From positions 66,608-130,607 of the forward strand of contig NVWU01000014.1 in the NCBI GenBank assembly GCA_002733765.1: a stretch of DNA of 64,000 nt. Reading direction: 5' to 3'. Positions 48,634-58,811 of this stretch are shown here, piece after piece; the stretch's first letter is position 1, and every line of letters begins with the position of its first letter. Position numbers and translations under genes: made by a program. Under the pieces are notes generated by a model, which saw only the letters and a list, made by a program, of their open reading frames with translations, searched no databases and was not told the origin of the DNA. This DNA comes from Colwellia sp. (GTDB lineage: Bacteria; Pseudomonadota; Gammaproteobacteria; Enterobacterales; Alteromonadaceae).

Positions 48634-50004
48634 TTAGTTAAGTTGAAACTGCCAATGCAATTTTGTATTGCTGACCCCTTTAATCGCTTTTATCAATCGT
48701 TTCATTTTAAAGGGGGTTAATTGTGCTGTGGTTTTTTGGTCTATTTCATACTTAACTAATACAGTAGCAGCTTTTTTACCTTTAATAAGAGTATATACAG
48801 TCCAATTGTTTTCTATTAATTGTCCTGTAACATTCCAGCCTTCAGGAATTAATTTATTCCCATAAAAGCTCGGCTTACCATCTAAATTACTGCCGTCAAA
48901 ATGATAAATATAATATCGACTCTTGGCGTCATTATTTGTTAACTCTACTTTTTCAATGGATGTATAATAATGGACTTTAGGTTTTATGCTGTGATCATTT
49001 TCAATAGCTGCAATTTGTTTTGTAACGACATTATTAGTTACACTAGATGAAAGTGCTGTTTTTAGGATTGTTGATGGCAAAACTAAAAAAATTATCAGGC
49101 TGACAATAACTACCTTGTTTGGCGTCTCTGCCCAGTTTATTTTTGTTTTTGCTTTTAGATCAAATAAATCATTGTCCGCTAAGCTATTCCCCCAGCGAAA
49201 CAATAAAAACATGAATGGAATATAGAGATACCAACCAAAGGTATTATGATCTTCCATTAAACTACTTTCCATATTTGAGTACTCACCGATAAGAATTAAG
49301 GCGGTAATTCGTATCCAGTTTGTTAGTAAAGAGCCTAATATAGCGACAATAAAAAATATCACCGCACGTTTAACATTTTTAATATAAAGAAAAATAAATA
49401 ATGAACTAATCGCTAAAGAAACAATAAGGTACCTTAAGCCGCTACAACCTCCAGCTATTTCAAAAACACCCGCGGGTATAGTAACTAATTGACCTTCTAC
49501 ATAGGTTGGAACTTCAGTGAAATTCATGATGAAGGTAACGGCAGCCACGGAAATGTTTTGTAAAATTGGTGTTAGTATTCCCCAAAAAGGAAATATAAAA
49601 ATTAAAAAAGCAGTGGGAAATAACATTTGCCAGCTAAATCGATAAATCATCGGGATACTAGCAAGGCAAACTAATAAAAATGACAACCAATAACCAATAC
49701 TTATTTGTGCATTAGTGGTAATAAAAAGTAAATAGCAACAGGCAATTAACAATAAGGTAAAGGGGATGGATATTTTTTCTCTAAATTGAAGTTTGCCAAT
49801 CAGGGAAAGTTGATAATATAAATAAAGGCTAATAAAAGGGATTAAAAAGGCGTGCGAGTATGTACCATCATCAAAACCGTGACGCCATAAGGTGATTAAA
49901 ATAGGGATGTTGAGTACAGAAATCAGTAAAAAAATGGCGATTAACGCTATAAAAGGTTTATTTATATTACTTAGTGATGTTTTATTGTTGTTATTAATAT
50001 TCAT
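48634..50004 (-). CDS. xrtA: Exosortase A with fused EpsI-like C-terminal region
   Basis: Multi-TM protein with exosortase catalytic blocks: [16 protein letters not shown] (Cys), [18 protein letters not shown] (Arg), [22 protein letters not shown] (His). C-terminal soluble EpsI-like domain. ATG at 50004 chosen over 50052. Confidence 0.93.
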   Translation of the reverse strand: MNINNNNKTSLSNINKPFIALIAIFLLISVLNIPILITLWRHGFDDGTYSHAFLIPFISLYLYYQLSLIGKLQFREKISIPFTLLLIACCYLLFITTNAQISIGYWLSFLLVCLASIPMIYRFSWQMLFPTAFLIFIFPFWGILTPILQNISVAAVTFIMNFTEVPTYVEGQLVTIPAGVFEIAGGCSGLRYLIVSLAISSLFIFLYIKNVKRAVIFFIVAILGSLLTNWIRITALILIGEYSNMESSLMEDHNTFGWYLYIPFMFLLFRWGNSLADNDLFDLKAKTKINWAETPNKVVIVSLIIFLVLPSTILKTALSSSVTNNVVTKQIAAIENDHSIKPKVHYYTSIEKVELTNNDAKSRYYIYHFDGSNLDGKPSFYGNKLIPEGWNVTGQLIENNWTVYTLIKGKKAATVLVKYEIDQKTTAQLTPFKMKRLIKAIKGVSNTKLHWQFQLN

Positions 50005-50160
50005 TACAGCGTTAATTTTTATCTGAAATCCATTTAATGGTAACTCTAGCAATACTGAACTAAAGTTACCATTTTTTTGTTAATGTGACGTATCATTATT
50101 GTTAGTTGATCTCTTGTAGATAACTTTCATCTTAAAAGACATTGAACCATATAGTTATTT

Positions 50161-50272
50161 AATTCATTACATCTTGTTGTGCTTCATAGTTTCTCCAATG
50201 AACAGCTAGGTTATCAAAAGAGCTTTTGGCAACGGCAGCATCCCAAGAACAACCTTTTTTACTCAGACTTCC
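50161..50272 (-). mobile_element. IS3-family transposase C-terminal fragment
   Basis: Minus strand GSLSKKGCSWDAAVAKSSFDNLAVHWRNYEAQQDVMN resembles the IS3 OrfB block S-S+KGnCWDNAvaESFF. Confidence 0.5.
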
Positions 50273-50594
50273 AATAAAGCCAATTAGTGATATTTGCTGG
50301 GATCGCAATGACATGAAAACTGGCACCAATACCAGTATTAGCTGAAAATAGATTCAATACAGGTAGCGACTGGTATAGTATTTGCTGCAAGTGTAAATAA
50401 ACACTACAATAAATTATTAGTGGCGTTAGAGCACCTAATAGATAAGCAAGTTAAGAAAATAGAGACGTTTAAAAGTAAGCCAATCATTGCGGAGTTTGAG
50501 TAGCGTATGATTAATTATCCAGAGAGTTCCTATTTAATAGACTCATATAACACTCGTTAATTTTAAATATAAATATAAATATAAAGGACAAGGA

Positions 50595-53372
50595 ATGAAA
50601 CAAAATATTATAAATATAGCTCTGGCATCTGTTTTAGCTATTGGTATAGGGGCTTGTTCGCCAAGTTTAACTTCAGTTCAACATATAGAGAAAGGGAAAT
50701 CATATTTAGCAGAGAATAAAAATAACGAAGCAATAATAGAGTTAAAAAATGCGATAAAGAAAGATGCTAAAAATCTAGATGCAAGATTGATACTAGGCAA
50801 AACTTACCTGTCTCAGGGGGATTATAAAAATGCTAAAAAGGAGTTAGAGCGCTCTATAAAATTAGGAGCGACTTCTGAATATACCACCCCAAACTTAGCA
50901 GAAATTTACTATAAACTTAATGACTTTGACAATGTATATAACTTAGTGGCTTCGGCTGAACTGTTACATGATGAACAGTATGTAACAGTATTAACCTATG
51001 CAGGTATGGCTGCAATCTATGAGAAAAAGTTTGATAAGGCCCAAGGTTACTTTGATAGAGCAATACAAATTAGTGAGGATTTTTTATATAGCAAAATTAG
51101 CCGAGGGTACATGGCTAGAACTGAAGAGGAAATAAGCAGTGCCATTGAATCCGTTGAAATCTTAATGGCAAGTAATCCTGAAATAGTGGATTTAATTTTA
51201 TTAAAAGGTTATTTATTACAATCTACTAAGCAATATCAAACTGCTGCGGAAACATTTACTGAGTATAGTGTCAAACGACCAAAAGAGTCTTCTATTTTAT
51301 TTTTTATCGCTCAAAACTATATAAGAGCTAATCAACTTGAACGTGCAGAGCCAATTGTGGATGCTATTTTGAAAATAGCTAACAGTCACCCTTTGGCAAA
51401 TCAGTTAAAAGCACAAATATTATTTGATAATAAAAATTATGCTTTAGCTAAGCAGCATGCTAATACCGCTCTTCAACAGCAACCAGATTTAGCGCTCTCT
51501 CATATTATTGCAGGCTTAAGCGCGTATTATGTAAAAGAGTATGAAAGTACTTATCAGCATTTATCTAAAGTATCAAAGCGACTACCTAAGCAATCTTTGG
51601 TTAATCGGATTTTTATTGAAGTTCAGTTATTGCTTGGTTACGAAGTTGAAGCATTAGATTCTATTCAACAATTAATGGATAGCAATAATATAGATTTTAA
51701 CTCACTGCTAACCCTGAGTAATGAACTTATTAAATCGGGAAACAATATAGCGGCTAAAGCGCTAATAGATAAAGCCGGAGTATTGGCTGACAAGGATCCA
51801 AGTAACTTATTAAGACAAGGCTTTTTAAGATTAAGGCTTGATGATGTTGAACTTGGTATTGCTGCTTTAGAAGAGTCTTTAGCATTAGATCCCAGTTCTG
51901 ACACAGCGGAGGGAGGCTTAGTTATTGGGTATTTGCAAAATAAGCAGTATGATTCAGTGCTAAAAATAGCCAAAAAATGGCAAGAAAATTCGGACAAAAA
52001 GGTATCGGGACTATTATTACAAGCAACTATTGAGGCTGAACAACAACTTTATGGTGAAGCAAAAGTAACATTGAAAGACGTTTTTACTATAGAGCCGAAT
52101 AATATTGCCGCTCATTTAAATATGGCTATTATTGAACATAAGTCTGGCAATTATTCAGTTGCATTTGAATCATATAAACAAGTATTAACGTTAAAGCCTA
52201 ATCACGAAAAAGCAATTTTTTTAATTACCAAATTAACTATCGATTCACCGAGTTTATTACCAGAAGTTAAGCGTTCTTTGCAAGAGCTTCTTGCATTAAA
52301 TAATAATATGAGCATTAAATTAGGACTAGCCAATGTATTTCGCACAGAAGGTAATCTTGGTAAAGCTTTAGAGTTATATGTTGAGTTAATGGCAACAGGG
52401 TCTCTTGATGGTATCGAAATTATGGTTGGCGATCTATACAGTTTAACTAATAAACTAGATAGGGCTATAGATACCTACAAAAATTATTATGAAAAAAACA
52501 AAACAAATTTGATGGCGGGAAAACGCTTGATCGTTGCGTATGAGCAAGCAAAAGAATACGCATTGGCTGCTAGCCTAATTGGAGCAATGAGAAATTATCA
52601 TCGTAACTTAGATGGGCTAGTTTTATTGAATGGTTATTTTAAATCTATGGCTAAACAGGATGTTTCTTCTACTGATTTAACTATTATAAAAGGTTCACGG
52701 CAATTAAATAATCACTGGTTAGCTAATCAAATGCATGGACATATTGCCTATAACGAAAAAAATTATGATCAAGCTGTTAACGAATTTGAGTCAGGGTATC
52801 AAAAAAATCCAACACAACTTACCTTAACGACTTTATTTAAAGCGCTTTCTTTAAATGGTCAAAATGATAAGGTGATTGAGCTGAGTCTTGATTATTTGAA
52901 AAAAAATGAAGACAGCCGTTTAGCAAAAATTTATTTAGCAAATGCCTACTTAAATACAGCACAAAATGATAAAGCGCTAGCTCTGTACAGAGAGTTAGTG
53001 GATAAGTTCACAGGTAACGCTATTTTACTCAATAACCTTGCTTATTTGGAAATGCAACAAGGCAATAGCTTAGCCGCAATAAAGTACGCAAGAAAAGCAT
53101 TAACACTCTCTCCAAATTCCATCACGGTTATAGATACCTATGCGCAAGCACTAGCATCGAATAAGGAATATAATCAGTCGTTAGATGCTTATGATACAGC
53201 ATTAGTATTAGCCGATGAGAGCGAGAGTTTAGATATTATATTTGCTAAAGCGAAGTTATTGCTCACTATGGGCAATAAAAAAGTAGCTCGGCAGTTACTT
53301 TTGAGTATGACGGCACCATCAAATAGTGCAATGCAAATAAAAATTGATAAGTTATTAAGTGAGACTCGCTAA
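50595..53372 (+). CDS. prsT: PEP-CTERM system TPR-repeat lipoprotein PrsT
   Basis: Lipobox AIGIGACSPS; KGKSYLAENKNNEAIIELKNAIKKDAKNLDARLILGKTYLSQGDYKNAKKELERSIKLGA is typical of PrsT; TPRs over 925 aa. Confidence 0.92.
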   Translation: MKQNIINIALASVLAIGIGACSPSLTSVQHIEKGKSYLAENKNNEAIIELKNAIKKDAKNLDARLILGKTYLSQGDYKNAKKELERSIKLGATSEYTTPNLAEIYYKLNDFDNVYNLVASAELLHDEQYVTVLTYAGMAAIYEKKFDKAQGYFDRAIQISEDFLYSKISRGYMARTEEEISSAIESVEILMASNPEIVDLILLKGYLLQSTKQYQTAAETFTEYSVKRPKESSILFFIAQNYIRANQLERAEPIVDAILKIANSHPLANQLKAQILFDNKNYALAKQHANTALQQQPDLALSHIIAGLSAYYVKEYESTYQHLSKVSKRLPKQSLVNRIFIEVQLLLGYEVEALDSIQQLMDSNNIDFNSLLTLSNELIKSGNNIAAKALIDKAGVLADKDPSNLLRQGFLRLRLDDVELGIAALEESLALDPSSDTAEGGLVIGYLQNKQYDSVLKIAKKWQENSDKKVSGLLLQATIEAEQQLYGEAKVTLKDVFTIEPNNIAAHLNMAIIEHKSGNYSVAFESYKQVLTLKPNHEKAIFLITKLTIDSPSLLPEVKRSLQELLALNNNMSIKLGLANVFRTEGNLGKALELYVELMATGSLDGIEIMVGDLYSLTNKLDRAIDTYKNYYEKNKTNLMAGKRLIVAYEQAKEYALAASLIGAMRNYHRNLDGLVLLNGYFKSMAKQDVSSTDLTIIKGSRQLNNHWLANQMHGHIAYNEKNYDQAVNEFESGYQKNPTQLTLTTLFKALSLNGQNDKVIELSLDYLKKNEDSRLAKIYLANAYLNTAQNDKALALYRELVDKFTGNAILLNNLAYLEMQQGNSLAAIKYARKALTLSPNSITVIDTYAQALASNKEYNQSLDAYDTALVLADESESLDIIFAKAKLLLTMGNKKVARQLLLSMTAPSNSAMQIKIDKLLSETR

Positions 53373-53373
53373 T

Positions 53374-53393
53374 GTGTCAGTAAATTTTACACT
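53374..53393 (+). promoter_or_regulatory. Putative PrsR enhancer/operator motif, copy B (GTGTCAGTAAATTTTACACT)
   Basis: Matches copies A and C over TGTC-N3-N3-TTTTACA; GTGT...ACAC imperfect palindrome. Centre about 106 bp upstream of the predicted sigma-54 TSS. Confidence 0.65.
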
Positions 53394-53465
53394 AGTTGGT
53401 TCTTAATTTTATAACACTCTGACATGCCTTTGTAAGATTTTGTTTTATTTATGTTTTATATACTT

Positions 53466-53479
53466 GGCAATATACTTGC
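53466..53479 (+). promoter_or_regulatory. Sigma-54 (-24/-12) promoter of the PEP-CTERM gene at 53528
   Basis: TTGGCAATATACTTGCA: near-consensus GG-N10-GC with TGGCA and TTGCA. Confidence 0.8.
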
Positions 53480-53527
53480 AGTGTTAGGTGTAGAATCAGA
53501 GAGAAATTAAATTAAGGATAACTATTT

Positions 53528-54310
53528 ATGTTAAATACAATGAAGAAAAAATTAGCGGCTGTAGCGATATTAACAGCAATAGCGTTACCAGCCTCAGCGT
53601 CTATAGTAACAGTTGATGATGGCTCAGATGCATACACATTTGATCAATTAGTAGTAACAACAGAGGGTGATTCTGTTATTACTCAAACATTTGTTGATGG
53701 TGTTAATGATACTTTTGTTGAAATCGGATTAACTGCTGTTGGTACTTTTAAAAATGGTGGCGCTACAGTTGGATTTCCAACTGAGTATGATTTGATTTTT
53801 GATATCAGTCTTATTGGTACTGCGGCAACTACTGAAACTTTCCTTGGAAGTGGTATATTTGATATTGATGTTACCTTTAGTAATGCAAGTGTAGCTACTC
53901 TTTACCATGATGACGTGCCTTTTGGTGGTCTAAATGGTGTTAGTACAGCTATAGCAAATTTATCAGGTGCTACAGGTGGATGTGACCTTCAGGTTACAGC
54001 TGCCAATCCTGCCGCAACTACAAATAACGGCACATGTAATGTTAGCTTCGATTTTGACGCTCTTTTAGCTGGATGGTTTACAACTAGCTGGGGTGAAGAT
54101 TTTACTACATTGGCTAATATGCCAACAATAGATTTTTCATTAGATATTGACATTACTGAATATAATGTTGATAGCCCAGCACCTGGCATCACAACTATTA
54201 AGGTTGCTCATGACGGTAGTGCTGTAATCAACGTTCCAGAGCCTACTACAATTGCTATTTTAGGTTTAGGCTTATTAGGTTTAGCTGGCTCACGTCGTCG
54301 TAAGTCTTAA
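53528..54310 (+). CDS. PEP-CTERM sorting domain-containing secreted protein
   Basis: Signal peptide MKKKLAAVAILTAIALPASAS; C-terminus NVPEPTTIAILGLGLLGLAGSRRRKS. Confidence 0.94.
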   Translation: MLNTMKKKLAAVAILTAIALPASASIVTVDDGSDAYTFDQLVVTTEGDSVITQTFVDGVNDTFVEIGLTAVGTFKNGGATVGFPTEYDLIFDISLIGTAATTETFLGSGIFDIDVTFSNASVATLYHDDVPFGGLNGVSTAIANLSGATGGCDLQVTAANPAATTNNGTCNVSFDFDALLAGWFTTSWGEDFTTLANMPTIDFSLDIDITEYNVDSPAPGITTIKVAHDGSAVINVPEPTTIAILGLGLLGLAGSRRRKS

Positions 54311-54346
54311 TTGATTATTGACATTGTTTAACGTTAAATAGTTTAT

Positions 54347-54377
54347 AAAAAACCGGTTATATTAACCGGTTTTTTTA
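54347..54377 (+). terminator. Rho-independent terminator
   Basis: AAAAAACCGGTTA-tat-TAACCGGTTTTTTT. Confidence 0.85.
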
Positions 54378-54709
54378 TACCTAAAATTTAAGTAATAAAT
54401 GAGATTGCAATTAAGCAACGCCTCAATTAGTTATATAAATATACAGGGCGTGGTAAGTTTAAAGTTAGCGGATTATCAAAGGTATTTAGTCAGTTTTAGA
54501 GCGTAATATTAAACAGTTCAATCAGCGTGACTTGTTGTATGCTGATAAGGGAGCATTACTCAGATGGCAATTAAGCTGGCGAAGCGATAATTCAGACGGA
54601 AATTGCCTTGCAAAACACCGACACTATTAATAAGCCTCAACATACTACCCTAATCTTAATTAATATTAGAATGTAAGGTTAATAATTGAGCGCTTACTAA
54701 TAAGCGCAC

Positions 54710-56665
54710 TTATTTAATAAGGAGCTTTTCTAAAGGGAGCCTTATTGAGCGAGACTTCGGTAATTCACTTCTGCCAACACGGCCTAAGAAAAAAGTATTT
54801 TCAGCGTTTTTAACTATTTTTTCAAACATTACTTTACCTTTTTTAGCATTTTTAATGACAGATTCATCTGCGGCAAAGTGAATGTTGTTGGTAAGGTATT
54901 TTGAAAATATAACAGGAGTTTGCTCAGGCTGAAAGCCAAGCCCTAACCTTGCTGAGGTTAGCCAGAATCGCTGTAAAACACGGCCCGCTGCTATATATTC
55001 TTCGGTAGTCGTGATAGGTTTTTCTGTTTGCAGTGCAAAATGAGCACAACTCTTTAAACTAGGGATGAAATCTAATTGAATACGAGGCATGACAGTGCCA
55101 GCAAGGTATTTATTAGCAAATTCTATTCTGCTCCAGCTATGAAACATCCATTGCATTACGCGGGCGGTAACCCAGTCTACACCCAAAGCTTGTTCAGGGA
55201 TCTTCGTTTCACTGAATTGAGATTTCCATTCAATAATTTCTTTATGGACAGAAAATGCTTCTTTCATGGTTAAGCGAGTTTTAGCGTTAGTAAAATTAAG
55301 CTTTGCAATAGCCAGTTTTTGATCGAATGATTCAAACCACTGTAGAGTAAACCCTGGATCTAAAGCCCCCTCTAATTCTGTTTTCTCTGTTAGCGTTAGT
55401 TTTCGTGTACCCATTGCTCTTCTTTGTACTGCTCTGGTTTTTATGTAAGGTAATAAAGAGCTTTCAGTAATATGATTATCTGCTTCTAAGGTAACGGATA
55501 ATTTCAAACACTCGTCATTAGAAGTATCACTTTCAACATGTGCTTTTAAATTAAATTTGCTAGCAGCAATGTCAATCGTCTCAAGCAATATTCCGTGTGC
55601 TAAATGACTTGAGTGACCGTCTAAATCGTAAACAACATCTCGCCTTGTGTCAGTAGCATGTATAACAAATGAGGTGTCATTAATGAGTTCAAATCGCCAA
55701 CATTGTGCGTTATCTCCACTGGGAGCCCATCTTGCATAGTCAAGTACTTGCTCTGCAATAGTTAGGTTTTTAGTGTCTGCTATTTTGGTATTATTCATGT
55801 TGGCATTATCAAGCAACATCTTTTTTCCCAGAGTGAAGGCTAAACGTTGAAGAGGGTTTTTATAACCCCCAGGACGCCAAGTCTTTTTAAATTGATTGGT
55901 GTATGCATCAAAATGTAATCCCCATGGTACATTAAGTATGTCACCTCTATTTAATAATATTTTAGCCACTTGTGAACCGGCAACACCTGAAGCTAATTGG
56001 CAGCCCATCATAGTAGATGGCCCTTTTTTATTGGCTAAATCAAGCTTTGAGGGATCAACTAAGTATGATTTTTGTAGGGCAGCGGGAGTTAAGCCAATAA
56101 AAAACTTTAAATATTGCTCATTCTCTGTGAAGCCTTCTAATCCAAAGTATTCTTCAAATGTCATTTTACCGGGTAAAAAATTTAAATAAGCTGTACCCAT
56201 GCCTATAGGAGCAGCAGTGGTTGCAGGAATACCTTTTTCGGCACAGTGTTTAAATACAACTCTTCGGGCTGTTAAAGCAAAAAAATCTAAAGAGTCAACA
56301 TAGCAGTCGACACCTTCTAAGAATTCTTCAGTATTATTAGCATCAATGCCATCGGGAAATACTTTAATGTCGACTTCTGGGTTTATCGCTTTGGCCATAT
56401 TAACCATGGTGTCTAACTTTTTTACATCGTAGGTATTAATATTGGCACCGGCTTGTCGATTGGTATTCTCACAAGCAAACTCATCAAAATCAGCCAGGTG
56501 GAATTTGGTAATACCTAACCTTATTAAGGTTAGTAAGTGCGAGCCGCCAACGCCTCCCATTCCGGCAATGGCTATTCGTTTAGTTTTTAAAATATGTTGC
56601 TCTGATTCACTAAACCAACCTATATTGCGAGAAAAAGCTAAATCATAATCAAATTGCTGAGTCAT
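54710..56665 (-). CDS. ThiF/E1-like adenylyltransferase fused to a nitroreductase-like domain
   Basis: N-terminal IAGMGGVGGSHLLTLIRLGITKFHLADFDEFACENTNRQ (ThiF/E1). C-terminal EQVLDYARWAPSGDNAQCWRFEL and VLQRFWLTSARLGLGFQPEQTPVIF (nitroreductase family). Confidence 0.87.
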   Translation of the reverse strand: MTQQFDYDLAFSRNIGWFSESEQHILKTKRIAIAGMGGVGGSHLLTLIRLGITKFHLADFDEFACENTNRQAGANINTYDVKKLDTMVNMAKAINPEVDIKVFPDGIDANNTEEFLEGVDCYVDSLDFFALTARRVVFKHCAEKGIPATTAAPIGMGTAYLNFLPGKMTFEEYFGLEGFTENEQYLKFFIGLTPAALQKSYLVDPSKLDLANKKGPSTMMGCQLASGVAGSQVAKILLNRGDILNVPWGLHFDAYTNQFKKTWRPGGYKNPLQRLAFTLGKKMLLDNANMNNTKIADTKNLTIAEQVLDYARWAPSGDNAQCWRFELINDTSFVIHATDTRRDVVYDLDGHSSHLAHGILLETIDIAASKFNLKAHVESDTSNDECLKLSVTLEADNHITESSLLPYIKTRAVQRRAMGTRKLTLTEKTELEGALDPGFTLQWFESFDQKLAIAKLNFTNAKTRLTMKEAFSVHKEIIEWKSQFSETKIPEQALGVDWVTARVMQWMFHSWSRIEFANKYLAGTVMPRIQLDFIPSLKSCAHFALQTEKPITTTEEYIAAGRVLQRFWLTSARLGLGFQPEQTPVIFSKYLTNNIHFAADESVIKNAKKGKVMFEKIVKNAENTFFLGRVGRSELPKSRSIRLPLEKLLIK

Positions 56666-56688
56666 AGTATTCCACTTATACTTATTTG

Positions 56689-57456
56689 TTAACTATCGGT
56701 AAGATCGGTGTGAGGAAGCAAGAAAAGTTGGCTTTTCAGGTCATTATGAATAACATTGTAGAAATTAATCATTTCTTCGGTTAGTTCTTTAAAAAAATGA
56801 GACCTTTCTAAATAAAACATAGCTCTTCTTCCGTGATAATCTGTTTCATCACCCACTTGTAAAAAAGGCAAACCAAACCGTTTTAAACAACGATTGAGTC
56901 GAGGTTCCATCATTACAAACATGCCTTGATGATTACAAATTTCGGCTAATGCTATTCCTGAAAGGTATAATCCCATTGCTATATTTGGGAAATTACGCCT
57001 TTCGTCTTCAGAGTACACAGTTTTAGGGTCTATTTTTTGTAGTACAAAAGGGATTTTTTTCTCATTATCACGTCTTCTAAATGATTCTAATACAGCTAAT
57101 CGGGATATTTCGCCATAGCCGCCACGAATTAAAGAGCTAGGAAAAATATCAGCTCGAGCACTACTAAGACAATTTTTTTCAAATGGCAAGGGCATGGTTG
57201 CATCATTAGCAGGGGGAATTACTAATCTAATACAGCCGGCATAAGTGTTTGTTCTTTTATGTACTAATAAACAATGAAATGCACAAAAATCATATTCATC
57301 TATTTCCATTTTATTTTTGTTTTCTGGTTCCCAACCAAGTTCTTCACTATATACACCATAGCGAATTTTGAATGCTTCTTGTCTTAATTCTTTCGTGTTT
57401 GCAAATTTAACAGCAAAGTACTGACTAAAGTTGTCAGCAATAGAAAAATCACTCAT
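56689..57456 (-). CDS. PEP-CTERM/exosortase system-associated acyltransferase (autoinducer-synthase/GNAT-like)
   Basis: FANTKELRQEAFKIRYGVYSEELGWEP, AFHCLLVHKRTNTYAGCIRLVIP, GEISRLAVLESFRRR: pattern of the exosortase-associated acyltransferase family (TIGR03694-like). Confidence 0.85.
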   Translation of the reverse strand: MSDFSIADNFSQYFAVKFANTKELRQEAFKIRYGVYSEELGWEPENKNKMEIDEYDFCAFHCLLVHKRTNTYAGCIRLVIPPANDATMPLPFEKNCLSSARADIFPSSLIRGGYGEISRLAVLESFRRRDNEKKIPFVLQKIDPKTVYSEDERRNFPNIAMGLYLSGIALAEICNHQGMFVMMEPRLNRCLKRFGLPFLQVGDETDYHGRRAMFYLERSHFFKELTEEMINFYNVIHNDLKSQLFLLPHTDLTDS

Positions 57457-57704
57457 TTTAATTCCATATTAATTTTGTTTTATAAATTAAAAATAATCAC
57501 ACTAAATATAGCAGGAAACTCTTTTTGTTCCTCGTTTTTTAAGATCTTATTTGAAAGATGTCTTTGGGATAATAGTAATATATTATCTTTATAATCAGGT
57601 AACATCAACGATGATATCGCTGATAAAGTAAAGAAAATTTTAAGTATTCAGTTTAGTTATATGAAAAAGAAAAAGAACAAGTTAGCTACAACTAATTGTC
57701 ATAT

Positions 57705-58709
57705 TTATTGATAGAAACCTTTGTACCACTGTACAAATTGTTCTACACCCTTTTCAATGCTCATTGATGGCTTATATTTAGTTACGGCAAATAGGTCGTC
57801 AACATCGGCATAGGTTTGATACACATCGCCCGGTTGCATTGGCATTAGATTTTTATTAGCAGTAAGGCCAAGAGAGTTTTCTAAAGATTGAATGAAATTG
57901 AGGAGTTTGACCGGATTACCATTGCCGATATTAAATATTTTATAGGGTGCAGAGCTGTTTGCTGCAGAAGCTGACTCAACTGACCAATCATTATTTTTTT
58001 GAGGAATAATATCTTGAATTCTAATAATTCCTTCTACGATGTCATCAATATAAGTAAAGTCTCTGCGCATATCGCCATTATTATAAACATCAATGCTCTC
58101 ACCATTTTGTATCGCTTTGGTAAATTTAAATAAAGCCATATCTGGACGACCCCAAGGGCCATAAACAGTAAAGAAGCGCAGACCTGTGGTCGGGATATTA
58201 TACAAATGGGAATAAGTATGTGACATTAATTCATTAGATTTTTTAGTGGCAGCATACAATGAAATCGGATGATCTACGCTATCAGACGTTGCAAAAGGTA
58301 CTTTGCTATTTAAGCCATACACCGAACTTGATGAGGCATAAACTAAATGTTGCACGTCATTGTTTCGACAACCTTCTAATATGGTTAAGTGACCAACAAG
58401 ATTTGAATCGGCATAGGCCATAGGGTTATCTATGGAATAACGAACCCCTGCTTGTGCAGCCAAATGTATTACGCGATCAAATTTTTCTTGTGAAAATAAT
58501 TGTGCAATACCTTCACGATCAGCTAAATCTAGCTTGATAAAGGTAAACAATGTGTATTTTTTTAGGCCCTCTAAACGTGCTAATTTAAGGTTAACGTCAT
58601 AATAGTCATTAAGGTTATCAATACCGATAACATCATGCCCTTGTTCGCATAAACGCTGTACTACATGAAAGCCAATAAAGCCGGCTGCGCCCGTAACTAA
58701 AAATTTCAT
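57705..58709 (-). CDS. NAD-dependent epimerase, UDP-glucuronate 4-epimerase-like
   Basis: MKFLVTGAAGFIGFHVVQRLCEQGHDVIGIDNLNDYYDVNLKLARL, YAASSSSVYG-type block, SLYAATKKSNELMSHTYSHLY (YxxxK). Confidence 0.92.
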   Translation of the reverse strand: MKFLVTGAAGFIGFHVVQRLCEQGHDVIGIDNLNDYYDVNLKLARLEGLKKYTLFTFIKLDLADREGIAQLFSQEKFDRVIHLAAQAGVRYSIDNPMAYADSNLVGHLTILEGCRNNDVQHLVYASSSSVYGLNSKVPFATSDSVDHPISLYAATKKSNELMSHTYSHLYNIPTTGLRFFTVYGPWGRPDMALFKFTKAIQNGESIDVYNNGDMRRDFTYIDDIVEGIIRIQDIIPQKNNDWSVESASAANSSAPYKIFNIGNGNPVKLLNFIQSLENSLGLTANKNLMPMQPGDVYQTYADVDDLFAVTKYKPSMSIEKGVEQFVQWYKGFYQ

Positions 58710-58811
58710 TTCTGCTTCCTAAGATTATTTATTAAGTTACTAGTTTTGAGCAACGAAAACACCGTGTTAAACGTGTGGTGGATTAGCTACTGTAACTTTT
58801 CTACTCGTGGC

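Noticed and set aside
50565-50584. ATAAAT tandem repeats before prsT
   Set aside because: Short low-complexity AT repeat; insufficient to call a phase-variable promoter without population data.
54400-54660. Possible gene or IS remnant between the third PEP-CTERM gene and the ThiF fusion
   Set aside because: No translation frame gave a recognisable protein motif; left unassigned.
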